Shown here piece after piece: positions 44,659 through 53,053 of a stretch of 64,000 bases of DNA. The notes under the pieces were generated by a model. The model was not told the origin of the DNA, did not search any database, and was given only the letters and a program-made list of their open reading frames with translations. This DNA is from Spartobacteria bacterium LR76 (GTDB taxonomy: Bacteria; Verrucomicrobiota; Verrucomicrobiia; Chthoniobacterales; Terrimicrobiaceae), in NCBI GenBank assembly GCA_003054655.1, contig QAYZ01000014.1:584967-648966 (forward strand). Reading direction: 5' to 3'. The translations under genes were made by a program, and so were the position numbers. The stretch's first letter is position 1. Each line of letters begins with the position of its first letter.

Positions 44659-45588
44659 TTATTTCGAAGCTTTCTCGGGGGTCGGGTCAGCGAAGTCGAT
44701 CATCTCCAGATGGAGGGCGACCCGGACGAATTCACGCCCGAGGACGACGTTGAGGTCTTTTTTGGCCGTCTCGGTAGCGGTGGCGGTGTAGGCCGTATTG
44801 GGAGTGGCGTCCGCCTGGGCGACCGGAGGGCCCGCCTGGTTGGTATTCTCCACGCTTACGCTGCGGATGATGAGGAACTGGTTGTCGTTGAGCAGGGAAT
44901 TGAAGGCGACCCGGAACTTGCTCTGCTCCGCTGTGAACGAGATATCAAAGGGCGAGCGCTCGAGGACTTTCGCGGGCGTGGCTGAGTTGCTATTGCCTCC
45001 CTTTTTCTGGTTGGCTGCGGCAGGCTGCGGGCTGGCCGGAGTGTTTCCTTCCTGGAGGAGGGGAGCCCGGACCAGTCCATCGATGGACTGGACGCGGAAG
45101 TCAATGAGCCGGAGGACCAGTTGCTTGATGACGGTCAACTGCCGGGCGAGGAAGGGAGCTGCCTGCTCCGAGGGCAGCGAATTTGCGTACTGGGCGAAGC
45201 CGAGGTAGAAATCGGTCGGCAACCCGACGCCTGCCTCCTTGGCCTTGTCGGCGACTTCGTTTACCGAGGCGCGCAGGTCGTCCTGAAACCGCTGGGGATT
45301 GACCGACATGTCGAGCAGAGCCTCCATGGCGGCAAGCTTCTTGCGCAGGGCGAGCACCTGCTCCCTGTACTGATCGGTCTGGGCCTTGCTTTTCTCGAGG
45401 TTTTCCACGCTCGGAAACGGGACGCGCTCCTGAAGGCCGTGAAGTTTGGCGATGGCCTGGTTATAGGCGTCGGACGCTTCCTGCGACCGCGTCAGGGCCT
45501 GAGAAAGGAGGAAGGCGAAGGCACCGGCTCCCACGATCGTGAAAGCAGTGATTCCGGCTAAGAATGGGTTTTCCTGGAGCCACTTCAT
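44659..45588 (-). CDS. Amuc_1100-like pilus-alignment (PilO-type) membrane protein
   Basis: A 309-aa protein, close to the 317 aa of Akkermansia Amuc_1100. One N-terminal membrane helix (LAGITAFTIVGAGAFAFLLS) is followed by a coiled coil (~30-90, YNQAIAKLHGLQERVPFPSV, VLALRKKLAAMEALLDMSVN) and a C-terminal alpha/beta domain (SPFDISFTAEQSKFRVAFNS), the PilO/PilN layout. A low-complexity Pro/Ala/Asn stretch sits near 195-215. The identification relies on locus order, length and topology. Its start overlaps the PilM-like stop by 4 nt. Confidence 0.85.
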   Translation of the reverse strand: MKWLQENPFLAGITAFTIVGAGAFAFLLSQALTRSQEASDAYNQAIAKLHGLQERVPFPSVENLEKSKAQTDQYREQVLALRKKLAAMEALLDMSVNPQRFQDDLRASVNEVADKAKEAGVGLPTDFYLGFAQYANSLPSEQAAPFLARQLTVIKQLVLRLIDFRVQSIDGLVRAPLLQEGNTPASPQPAAANQKKGGNSNSATPAKVLERSPFDISFTAEQSKFRVAFNSLLNDNQFLIIRSVSVENTNQAGPPVAQADATPNTAYTATATETAKKDLNVVLGREFVRVALHLEMIDFADPTPEKASK

Positions 45589-47354
45589 GGCAGAGCGATG
45601 GGATTACGGAGGGGTAGGATGATTGTGTAGGGATACGCCCAGCTTCTGCCATCGGGGGTCGTGCGTTGAGGCACGATGTCGGTGTCTTTCTTTCCTTCCA
45701 GATTGAAGGCAGGCGATTCTTTGAGCTGTTTCACGAACTCGTCGATGACCTTGGGGGCATCCAGGCGGTCGGGCGGGTTGGCTAGAAACAAGCCGTTGAT
45801 TTGCAGGGCGTCGATCTTCGGAGGGCCGGCGTCTGCCCCCGGCTTTCCACCTGGAGCCGGGGCGCTTGCTGCCGGGGCGCTCGCGGTGGTCTTCGTTCCG
45901 CCAAAGCTGTAGGGCTTGCCCTGAGAGAGGGGCTGGAGGTTGGTCACCCAGATATTGTAGGCGGGGAGCCGGGTTGCCAGCTCATCGACGATATTTGCCC
46001 AGGTCGCACGCTCCGCGACGGTGAGGATGAGGGGAGCAGCCGTTTCCTGGAGGGCCTTGTTTTCTGCGTCCACCGCGGCAAATTGATTCGCCACCTGCTC
46101 GAGGCGGGAAGACTCGGCGGTAACACTGTCAAGCTGCTCCTGGGTGATATCGGCGGAGCGATTGACGAAATACCACCATGCACCCAGCGAGGCGATGATG
46201 CAGAGTGAGGCGAGAACGAGGAATGGCTTGCGACGGGCCAGGTCCTGCTCGCGGACGACGCTCTGGGGGCGGAGATTGATCTCGACCGGGCAGTTGCCGA
46301 TGGCGCGCAGGGCGCAACCGACGACTTCGCCCAAGGCATGCGCCCGGGTCGAGGCAAAGTCGGCCACGGTCTGGCTGTTGACGGTCACGTTGCGGAGGGG
46401 ATTGAAATACTCGATCGGCGTCTGGAGTTTCTCGCTGAAAAACTCGACCATATAGGGGAGGCCCACGGTGCCGCCGCAGAGGAAAGTGCGGACAGGAGCG
46501 CTGCCTCCCTGGTTCTGACGGTAAAAGCTGATCGAGCGGGCGATGTCCGCATGCAGGCGGGTCATCGTGTTGCGCACGATTTTGGAGATGCGCATCTCGG
46601 TCGGGTCCTCCGGCTCGGCGTAGGCTCCGCCCAGGCCGACGAAGCCCTTTTCGAGCTTCAGCTTCTCGCCGACGGTGACATCCTGCTTGAACTCCTTGGC
46701 CACGGCGGCGCTGATGGTATTGCCTCCAACGGGGATGCTGCGGCTGAAGACACGGTCCCCCTCCACGAAGATGAGGTTCGTGGTGCGCGCGCCGATGTCG
46801 ACCAGCAGCGAGCAGCCGGTCAGGTCGCTGTAGTTATAGCGAAAGGCGTTGTAGAGAGCCATCGGGGCGACGTCGATCGTTGCGCTCCGGAATCCGCCCT
46901 TGTTGATAGACGTGTTGATGTCTCCGAGCTGGTCGGCCTTGATGGCGACGAGGACGACATTCCAGTTGTTGTCCTTGGACTCGCCCATGATCTGGTGGTC
47001 CCAGACGACTTCATCGATGGGGAAGGGAACGTTCTGCTGGGCTTCAAAGCCGATGATGCTCTCCACATCCTCCGGGCTGCCTCCGGGCAGCTTGACGAAG
47101 CGGGTGAAAACCGCCTGCGACGGGAGGGCGAAGTGGATCTTTTCCTTGGCGGAAATCCCCAGCGCCTTGCGCAGATTGGCCACGGCGGCCTCGATCTGGG
47201 CCGGACGAGTCAAATCCGCCGCGGGATCGACGATCAGCTCCTCCTGCTGGCAGGCGTGAAGGGTGACGCCGCCAGACGGGTTGGTGTGAAATTCCGCCAA
47301 AGTGACGGTCTGCATGCCCAGATTCAGGGCGAAGATACGGTTAGGCGAGGCCAT
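45585..47354 (-). CDS. PilM/FtsA-like ATPase with C-terminal PilN-like segment (Amuc_1101-like)
   Basis: A 589-aa protein. Residues ~1-350 are an actin-fold PilM: RIFALNLGMQTVTLAEFHTN, CSLLVDIGARTTNLIFVEGD, RSIPVGGNTISAAVAKEF and RTFLCGGTVGLPYMVEFFSE. A membrane helix at ~377-397 (FLVLASLCIIASLGAWWYFV), a coiled coil and a small alpha/beta domain follow, as in PilN. PilM is normally a separate cytoplasmic protein of ~350 aa, so this reads as a PilM-PilN fusion. It may anchor the inner-membrane platform directly. It overlaps the Amuc_1100-like gene by 4 nt. Confidence 0.86.
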   Translation of the reverse strand: MASPNRIFALNLGMQTVTLAEFHTNPSGGVTLHACQQEELIVDPAADLTRPAQIEAAVANLRKALGISAKEKIHFALPSQAVFTRFVKLPGGSPEDVESIIGFEAQQNVPFPIDEVVWDHQIMGESKDNNWNVVLVAIKADQLGDINTSINKGGFRSATIDVAPMALYNAFRYNYSDLTGCSLLVDIGARTTNLIFVEGDRVFSRSIPVGGNTISAAVAKEFKQDVTVGEKLKLEKGFVGLGGAYAEPEDPTEMRISKIVRNTMTRLHADIARSISFYRQNQGGSAPVRTFLCGGTVGLPYMVEFFSEKLQTPIEYFNPLRNVTVNSQTVADFASTRAHALGEVVGCALRAIGNCPVEINLRPQSVVREQDLARRKPFLVLASLCIIASLGAWWYFVNRSADITQEQLDSVTAESSRLEQVANQFAAVDAENKALQETAAPLILTVAERATWANIVDELATRLPAYNIWVTNLQPLSQGKPYSFGGTKTTASAPAASAPAPGGKPGADAGPPKIDALQINGLFLANPPDRLDAPKVIDEFVKQLKESPAFNLEGKKDTDIVPQRTTPDGRSWAYPYTIILPLRNPIALP

Positions 47355-47393
47355 CAGGCTGTTGGAGGTGATTCTTTGGTGTGGGCTGAGTGC

Positions 47394-48017
47394 TTAATTG
47401 CCGGAGGTCTTGGCCTTGACCGGCTCGAAATAATCCCAGGCAAGATGGGAGAAGGGGGTTTCCGATTTATTCAGAACGAATCCCTGAACGGGCTGGTATT
47501 GGGTCCACCATTCCCCGCGGCCTTTCAAGCTGTTGGAGGCTACGACCTGCCCCTGGCTGGTGATGGTCACGCCAACATCGAATACCGCGCTGGCCGGATT
47601 GGTAACGGAACCGCCATCAAAGAAGCGATCCAAGGTGCGAGGGGCGACATACATGACGGACTTGAGATCCTTGCCCGGCATGACGGTCGTGTGGGTGACG
47701 GTGCCGACCAGCATGGTCGGTTTGCGGTCCTGAGTGACCTGCTGGTTATTGAGGAGGATGTAGTACGTAAAGGTGAGGTCGTCGAGGTACTTCACGTCCT
47801 TGGTCCGGGGAGTCCAGTCAAACGCGGTCTCGATTTCCAGCCAGTTCTTTGCCTGCCGCACCCGCTTGTTGTAGGTGCCTGCTCCGTCGGGGGACTGCTG
47901 AAACGCCGGGGTGATCTTGTCGATTTTGAAATCGCTGTTCGCGACCTGCGCAGAAGCGCATGCCATGGAGAGAAGACCAGCTGCGACTACGAGGGGAACC
48001 AGTTTGCAGGGAGGCAT
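47394..48017 (-). CDS. Amuc_1102-like small secreted protein
   Basis: A 207-aa exported protein, first gene of the pilus-like operon. The ATG at 48017 gives a signal peptide (MPPCKLVPLVVAAGLLSMAC then ASAQ); the upstream TTG at 48038 is less likely. The mature part is mostly beta (VRQAKNWLEIETAFDWTPRT, YLDDLTFTYYILLNNQ) and has no Cys or metal motif. The family is known to me only by its position next to Amuc_1101. The function is unknown. Confidence 0.75.
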   Translation of the reverse strand: MPPCKLVPLVVAAGLLSMACASAQVANSDFKIDKITPAFQQSPDGAGTYNKRVRQAKNWLEIETAFDWTPRTKDVKYLDDLTFTYYILLNNQQVTQDRKPTMLVGTVTHTTVMPGKDLKSVMYVAPRTLDRFFDGGSVTNPASAVFDVGVTITSQGQVVASNSLKGRGEWWTQYQPVQGFVLNKSETPFSHLAWDYFEPVKAKTSGN

Positions 48018-48046
48018 AGGGGGAGAAAAATATCCCAAATTCGCCG

Positions 48047-48069
48047 ATTAGTTCAATACATTAACTAAT
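48047..48069. promoter_or_regulatory. Candidate operator upstream of the Amuc_1102-1098-like operon
   Basis: A perfect 7-bp inverted repeat (ATTAGTT / AACTAAT) with a 9-bp spacer, in an AT-rich stretch 29 bp upstream of the ATG at 48017. Its ATTAG/CTAAT half-sites equal those upstream of sdhC and the malic enzyme gene, but the spacing differs. Confidence 0.35.
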
Positions 48070-48197
48070 TTAATCGCGATTCTCCGCCAGTGCGCGTCGG
48101 GAACTGCCTGTGGAACGGGCTTCTCCCGGGAATTGCGGGGGGAAATTTCGGATCAGCCGGGGCGAAGGAGCGGCTACCGATCCGCGTTGCGCACGGT

Positions 48198-49604
48198 CTA
48201 TTTTGCGCCTGATCCGAGGAGGACGGCGGGGACGGTTCTGAGCAGGATGCCGAAATCGAGTGAGAGCGACCAGTGATCGATGTACTCCAGGTCCATCTGC
48301 ACCCAGTCGTCGAAACTTGTGACGTTGTTGCGTCCTCGCACCTGCCAGATGCAGGTGAGGCCGGGCTTCATGCTGAGCCGCCGACGGTGGGATACGTTTT
48401 GGAACTGTTCGACCTCGTAAAGCGGCAGAGGGCGGGGCCCAACCAGGCTCATTTCCCCTCGCAGCACGTTGAAGAGCTGCGGGAGCTCATCGAGGCTGGT
48501 TTTGCGCAGCCAGCGTCCGATGGGCGTGATGCGCGGGTCGTTCTGCACCTTGAAGACAGGTCCGCTCATTTCATTCAGGGCCTGGAGCTCCGCCTGACGC
48601 TTTTCTGCATCCGAGTACATCGTGCGGAACTTGAACATGGTGAACGGCTTGCCATGAACTCCGGCGCGGCGTTGCCGGAAGATCACCGGCCCCGGGGAGG
48701 TGAATTTCACCAGGAGCGCGATGATGATGAGCAGGGGACTGACGGCCAGCAGGCCGACCGCGGAGCTGGCGCGGTCAAAGGCGGATTTCACCAGCAAGGC
48801 CCAGGACACATCGGGCGTGGCGCGAAAGACCAGCATGGGGCGCCGGCCCAGGCTTTCGTAGGTGGGGCGAGCGACCGAGGTGCGAATGAAATCCGCGCTC
48901 AACCAGGCCTCGACGCCCTCGATTTCACAGGCCTCGATGGCTTTCTGCACGGTTTCCAGCTCGATGCGTCGAAAGGCGAGGATGACGCGGCCTACGTTTT
49001 GGCGATGAATGGCATCGACGAGGGTGGAGACGGGAGATTTTTCCAGGTCAACCAACTCCACCACGGTGATTTCCAGGCGTTGGGAAGGGGTGAAAGCCGC
49101 GACGATCTCGCGGGCTTTGTCCAGCTCTCCGGCGATGATGATGCGTTCTCCGGCCCCGCCGAGGGAGAGCTGATGAATCCGCCGCCAGACCGCCAGGCGT
49201 TCCTTGATGATCAGGGCGGCCGGCGCGAGGACGCAGAACAGGATGAGGACGGAGCGGCTGGGCACCTCCTGGCGGAGGAAGATCACGGCAGCGCCCAGCA
49301 TGAGGCCGAGAAACACTCCGGCCCGGGTGATTTGCTGGAGGGAGCGAACGATCGTTTTTTCCAGCGGATAGTTATAGTAGCCCTGCACCTCGAGCAGAAA
49401 CGGGCCGAAAGGCATGATGATCGCCAGCATCCAGAGAAACCGCTCAAACCCCGGGATGTCGTAGGCATGATCCAGGACGATGAACTTCGTCGCGCGAAGC
49501 GTGTACGCAAACCAGAACATCGCGCCCAGTATGAAGGCATCGATCAACTGGTTGAGTTGAAGGTTTATTTCGTTTTTTCGTGCCAGCATATGGCTGCTCG
49601 CCAA
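48198..49604 (-). CDS. Exopolysaccharide undecaprenyl-phosphate sugar-phosphate transferase (WbaP/WcaJ family)
   Basis: A 468-aa membrane enzyme that begins polysaccharide repeat-unit assembly by moving a sugar-phosphate to undecaprenyl phosphate. Four N-terminal helices are followed by a CoA-binding-like Rossmann region (~150-230) and a fifth helix. The catalytic domain carries [56 protein letters not shown] and [13 protein letters not shown]. No other glycan-assembly gene is adjacent. It diverges from aroD with only 33 bp between starts. Confidence 0.93.
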   Translation of the reverse strand: MASSHMLARKNEINLQLNQLIDAFILGAMFWFAYTLRATKFIVLDHAYDIPGFERFLWMLAIIMPFGPFLLEVQGYYNYPLEKTIVRSLQQITRAGVFLGLMLGAAVIFLRQEVPSRSVLILFCVLAPAALIIKERLAVWRRIHQLSLGGAGERIIIAGELDKAREIVAAFTPSQRLEITVVELVDLEKSPVSTLVDAIHRQNVGRVILAFRRIELETVQKAIEACEIEGVEAWLSADFIRTSVARPTYESLGRRPMLVFRATPDVSWALLVKSAFDRASSAVGLLAVSPLLIIIALLVKFTSPGPVIFRQRRAGVHGKPFTMFKFRTMYSDAEKRQAELQALNEMSGPVFKVQNDPRITPIGRWLRKTSLDELPQLFNVLRGEMSLVGPRPLPLYEVEQFQNVSHRRRLSMKPGLTCIWQVRGRNNVTSFDDWVQMDLEYIDHWSLSLDFGILLRTVPAVLLGSGAK

Positions 49605-49637
49605 GAGAGAGGAGCAACGCTATCATGTCATTCAAAT

Positions 49638-50303
49638 ATGCGAAGAAAGAAAAGGAGCCTTCCGCAATCCTCGGTCGTGGGAACGATTCATACCCTGCGG
49701 GGATTCAAGCTGGCTCCGAAGGCGGATGTTGATTGGTGCGAGGTGCGGGTGGATCTGCTGCCCCGGCCTCCCGAGCCGGATCTGCTGACTGGTGTTAAGA
49801 AACCGCTGATCCTAACAGTGCGTCGCGAGGATGAAGGCGGCGGTCTCGCCCTGGCTGAAGAGGTGAGGACGGAGCTGTATCGGGAGTACCTCCCCTTTGT
49901 GGAGGCGCTCGATGTCGAGGTGAGATCACTTTCCGCACAGGAAAGCGTGGTGGCCATGGCAAAAAAATCCGGCAGGCTGGTGGTGGCGTCCTTCCATGAT
50001 TTTGAGGGGATGCCTTCTCTCCGCAGGCTGCGGGCGATCGACAAGGCGGCTCGCGATGCCGGAGCCGACATCGTCAAGGTGGCCGCCGTGACGGCTGCTC
50101 CCCGGGATGTTGCCGTCCTCCTGGACTTTCTCGATGGGGCTGAGGGTGCCGTGGCTGCGATGGGGATGGGCGGGCTTGGCCGGGCCTCCCGGCTGATCCT
50201 GGCGAAGGCGGGATCTGCCCTAAACTACGGCTGGTTGGACAAGCCCCAGGTGCCCGGCCAGTGGCAGGCGGAAGAGTTTGCCGCGCTGTTGCGGCAAGCC
50301 TGA
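49638..50303 (+). CDS. aroD: Type I 3-dehydroquinate dehydratase
   Basis: A 221-aa class I enzyme of the shikimate pathway that works through a Schiff base. WCEVRVDLL holds the conserved Glu, VASFHDFEGMPS the catalytic His, GADIVKVAAVTAA the Schiff-base Lys (~residue 146), and MGMGGLGRASR the C-terminal phosphate-like loop. The ATG at 49638 is the only start that leaves the divergent sugar transferase gene free. It overlaps the EamA gene (TGATG) and lies with trpD, fitting an aromatic amino acid group. Confidence 0.88.
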   Translation: MRRKKRSLPQSSVVGTIHTLRGFKLAPKADVDWCEVRVDLLPRPPEPDLLTGVKKPLILTVRREDEGGGLALAEEVRTELYREYLPFVEALDVEVRSLSAQESVVAMAKKSGRLVVASFHDFEGMPSLRRLRAIDKAARDAGADIVKVAAVTAAPRDVAVLLDFLDGAEGAVAAMGMGGLGRASRLILAKAGSALNYGWLDKPQVPGQWQAEEFAALLRQA

Positions 50304-51181
50304 TGATCTTCTCAAGCATCAGTCTCGCGCTGGTCGCAGCGCTTGGCTACACGCTGGCCGCATTGTTTCTGAAATCCTCGCTGCAGCGGGGGGCAAACGC
50401 GGCGCAGGTGAACTTTGCCGCCAATCTCGCGATGGGATTGGTGGTTCAGCCCTTGTGGTTTTTTCAAGGACCGGAGCCGGGGCCTCCTCTGTGGCAGCCT
50501 GCGGTCTGCGCGGTGACTTTTTTTCTCGGGCAGATTTTCACCTTTGCTGCGCTTTCCCGCGGCGATGTCTCCGTGGCCACACCGATGATGGGTGCCAAGA
50601 TCATCATGGTCACCGCCATGAACGCGCTGGTGTTTGGGCAGGTGGTGAGCCAGCGTTGGTGGTGGGCGGCGGTCACCGCATCAGTGTCGATCTGGCTGCT
50701 GGCAGGAGTGGCTCCGCGGGGCAAGCACCATGATGTCATGCTGACGGCGGCCCTGGCGCTGGTATCGGCATTTTTCTTTTCTCTCACCGATGTCCTCGTG
50801 CAGCACTGGGCGGGCGCTGCGGATGAACTGGAGTTTCTCCCCGCGATGTTTCTAGCCACGGCGATCCTGTCGTCGGTGTTTTACCTCGCGATGGATCGTT
50901 CGGCATTGAAACCATCGCGCGAGGTGATGCCGCCTCTCCTGACGGGCGCGGCGCTGTTGGGATTGCAGGCTGGGGTGATGTTCCTGGCCCTGACATGGTC
51001 TCATGACGCGACAGGAGCCAATGTCCTGTATAGTTCGCGGAGCATCTGGAGCGTGGTGATCGCCTGGACGGCGGGTCATCTGCTGGGGCTCAGGGATGTC
51101 GAGGCTGGTACGCCGGTGATGTTGAGCAGGCTGGCAGGAGCGCTCTTGCTCTTTGGTGCCATCATTCTCATTCTCCTCTAG
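50303..51181 (+). CDS. EamA/DMT-family transporter
   Basis: A 292-aa protein with ten membrane helices in two EamA repeats, the drug/metabolite transporter fold. The stretch GDVSVATPMMGAKIIMVTAM is the conserved helix 4 region; the second repeat has LLGLQAGVMFLALTWSHDAT and ANVLYSSRSIWSVVIAW. It starts at the ATG that overlaps the aroD stop, and ends 2 nt before trpD. The substrate is unknown; aromatic compounds are possible from context. Confidence 0.87.
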   Translation: MIFSSISLALVAALGYTLAALFLKSSLQRGANAAQVNFAANLAMGLVVQPLWFFQGPEPGPPLWQPAVCAVTFFLGQIFTFAALSRGDVSVATPMMGAKIIMVTAMNALVFGQVVSQRWWWAAVTASVSIWLLAGVAPRGKHHDVMLTAALALVSAFFFSLTDVLVQHWAGAADELEFLPAMFLATAILSSVFYLAMDRSALKPSREVMPPLLTGAALLGLQAGVMFLALTWSHDATGANVLYSSRSIWSVVIAWTAGHLLGLRDVEAGTPVMLSRLAGALLLFGAIILILL

Positions 51182-51183
51182 CC

Positions 51184-52212
51184 ATGCTGGCCCCTTTTAC
51201 TGAAAAACTGCACGCGGGCACGGAGCTGACTCGTCCCGATATCGAAACCATCTGCTCGCTCCTCCTGGACGATGGGCAGCCCATCCCCCAGCGGGCGGAT
51301 TTTCTGCGCGCCTTGGAGAAAAAGGGGGCGACGGCTGGTGAGGTGGCATCCTTCGTCGAGGTGCTTCTTCTCCGGGCGAACTCCCCCGGAATCAGCCTGG
51401 AGGGAATCATCGATGTCTGCGGGACCGGAGGCGATCGGCATGGATTGGTCAATATCTCGACGGCGTCGATGTTCGTTACGGCGGGCTGCGGGGTCCCGGT
51501 GGTAAAGCACGGCAACCGCGGTGTGACCTCAAAAAGCGGGGGTGCAGACGTGCTGGAGGCGCTCGGGGTGCGCATTGATACAGCGCCGGAGCGGGCGGCG
51601 GAGATCCTGGATCTCGCGGGCTGCGTGTTCCTTTTTGCGCCGCAATACCATCCCACCTTCAAGGCCATCGCCCCGGTGCGCAAGCTTCTCGCGGAGGAGG
51701 GCACGCCCACCATCTTCAACCTCCTCGGGCCGCTTCTCAATCCCGCCAAGCCGGAGTTTCAACTCGCCGGGGTTTTCAATCCCCGTCTGCTGCCGCTTTA
51801 TGCCGAGGTCTTCCGGCTTCTCGGCCGCCATAGCGCCTGGGCGGTCCATGGCGAGTCGCCCGAGGGCGGACTCGATGAGGTTTCGACCCTGGGGCCGACG
51901 ACGGTTCACCGGGTGGAGGACGGCGTTATCTTTGAGGATCAGTTGGAGATCGAAAAACTGCCCATCGCTCCGGCGGTGCTGGCCGACTTGAAGGGCGGAG
52001 GGGCGGAGGAGAATGCCCGCACGGTCGTCGATGTGCTGGAAGGCTCCGGCCCCGTCGCGATCCGGCAGATCATTGCGCTAAATGCCGCGTGTTCCCTGCT
52101 CGTAACGGGGGCCGAGGTGCAACTGGAGGAGGCATTCCGCCGCGCGGAGGAGTCGATAGCCTCCGGGCGTGCGCTTGATGTGCTCAATAAACTGCGGCTC
52201 GCGACGAACTGA
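51184..52212 (+). CDS. trpD: Anthranilate phosphoribosyltransferase
   Basis: A 342-aa enzyme that joins anthranilate with PRPP in tryptophan synthesis. VCGTGGDRHGLVNISTAS is the PRPP-binding loop, VKHGNRGVTSKSGGADVLEA the second PRPP/anthranilate motif, and FAPQYHPTFKAIAPVRK plus IFNLLGPLLNPAKP follow. All catalytic residues look intact and the length is normal. It is the third gene of the aroD-EamA-trpD group. No other trp gene is in the window. Confidence 0.95.
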   Translation: MLAPFTEKLHAGTELTRPDIETICSLLLDDGQPIPQRADFLRALEKKGATAGEVASFVEVLLLRANSPGISLEGIIDVCGTGGDRHGLVNISTASMFVTAGCGVPVVKHGNRGVTSKSGGADVLEALGVRIDTAPERAAEILDLAGCVFLFAPQYHPTFKAIAPVRKLLAEEGTPTIFNLLGPLLNPAKPEFQLAGVFNPRLLPLYAEVFRLLGRHSAWAVHGESPEGGLDEVSTLGPTTVHRVEDGVIFEDQLEIEKLPIAPAVLADLKGGGAEENARTVVDVLEGSGPVAIRQIIALNAACSLLVTGAEVQLEEAFRRAEESIASGRALDVLNKLRLATN

Positions 52213-52231
52213 ACCGAGCCGCCGCCGAGGG

Positions 52232-53008
52232 CTACTTCGGCAGGTGCCGGGAGCAGTACTCCCGGCCATCAGCGGCGACGCGGAAGTCCTCGTGCGGATT
52301 GCTGACCTCATTGGCTCCGCAAACCTCGCAATGGTGCATGTACTCGGGCGCACTTTTCACCGCCTGGTCAAACTTCGCCCGGCGCTGGGCGTTCACGCGA
52401 TCCGTCTTCATGCGGCGGAAAATCCCGGGCGCGAAGAAGAGCAGGTAATTCATCATGCTCCAGGTCGTGGCGACCTGCATGCTGAGCGGGCCGAAAAAGA
52501 ACAGGTAGGTGGGTCCGAGCAGACCCCAGATGGCCAGCCACTTGATCTTCACCGGAAAGACGAAGAACAGGAGGATCTCCAGGTTGGGAGCGATGGTGGC
52601 GAGGGCAAGGAAGAGGGTGAAATTCAGGGAAATTGACGCGCTGGAACCGCCGAAGACCAGCGCCACGGCCACGTAGCCGAGCATGCCGAGCAGGTAATAC
52701 AGGGTGAGGCGGAAGGATCCCCAGTTGGCCTCCAGCATGTCGCCGATCCACCACGTGAAGTATACGTAGAAGATCATGAACAGGGGGCTGAACAGGCCGG
52801 GACCCACTCCGGGGATGAAAATCCAGCTCACGAGACGCCAGATCTCACCCCGCCAGATGGCATCGCGATCTGCGACCAGGAGGGAAAGGAAACCCGGGTT
52901 CGCGATGGCGAGGAGATACACCAGGATATTCAGGATCATGACGTAGCGCACCAGGCCGGGGATGGCGAGGTAGCTGAAGCGTCGTTCTAAACGGTCTAGG
53001 AAAGTCAC
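52232..53008 (-). CDS. Rhomboid-like membrane protein lacking catalytic residues, with C-terminal zinc-ribbon-like motif
   Basis: A 258-aa protein with six membrane helices laid out like a rhomboid (WRGEIWRLVSWIFIPGVGPG; WIGDMLEANWGSFRLTLYYL). The expected GxSG on helix 4 is replaced by FGGSSASISLNFTLFLALA, and no helix-6 His follows in context, so it is probably a pseudoprotease. The cytoplasmic tail has HHCEVCGANEVS and GREYCSRHLPK: Cys-x2-Cys and Cys-x2-His pairs that may bind zinc. The function is unknown. It converges on trpD. Confidence 0.72.
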   Translation of the reverse strand: MTFLDRLERRFSYLAIPGLVRYVMILNILVYLLAIANPGFLSLLVADRDAIWRGEIWRLVSWIFIPGVGPGLFSPLFMIFYVYFTWWIGDMLEANWGSFRLTLYYLLGMLGYVAVALVFGGSSASISLNFTLFLALATIAPNLEILLFFVFPVKIKWLAIWGLLGPTYLFFFGPLSMQVATTWSMMNYLLFFAPGIFRRMKTDRVNAQRRAKFDQAVKSAPEYMHHCEVCGANEVSNPHEDFRVAADGREYCSRHLPK

Positions 53009-53053
53009 GGCGGTATTACTCGTCGGTCAGGCGGCTCGGATCAACGCCCAAGT

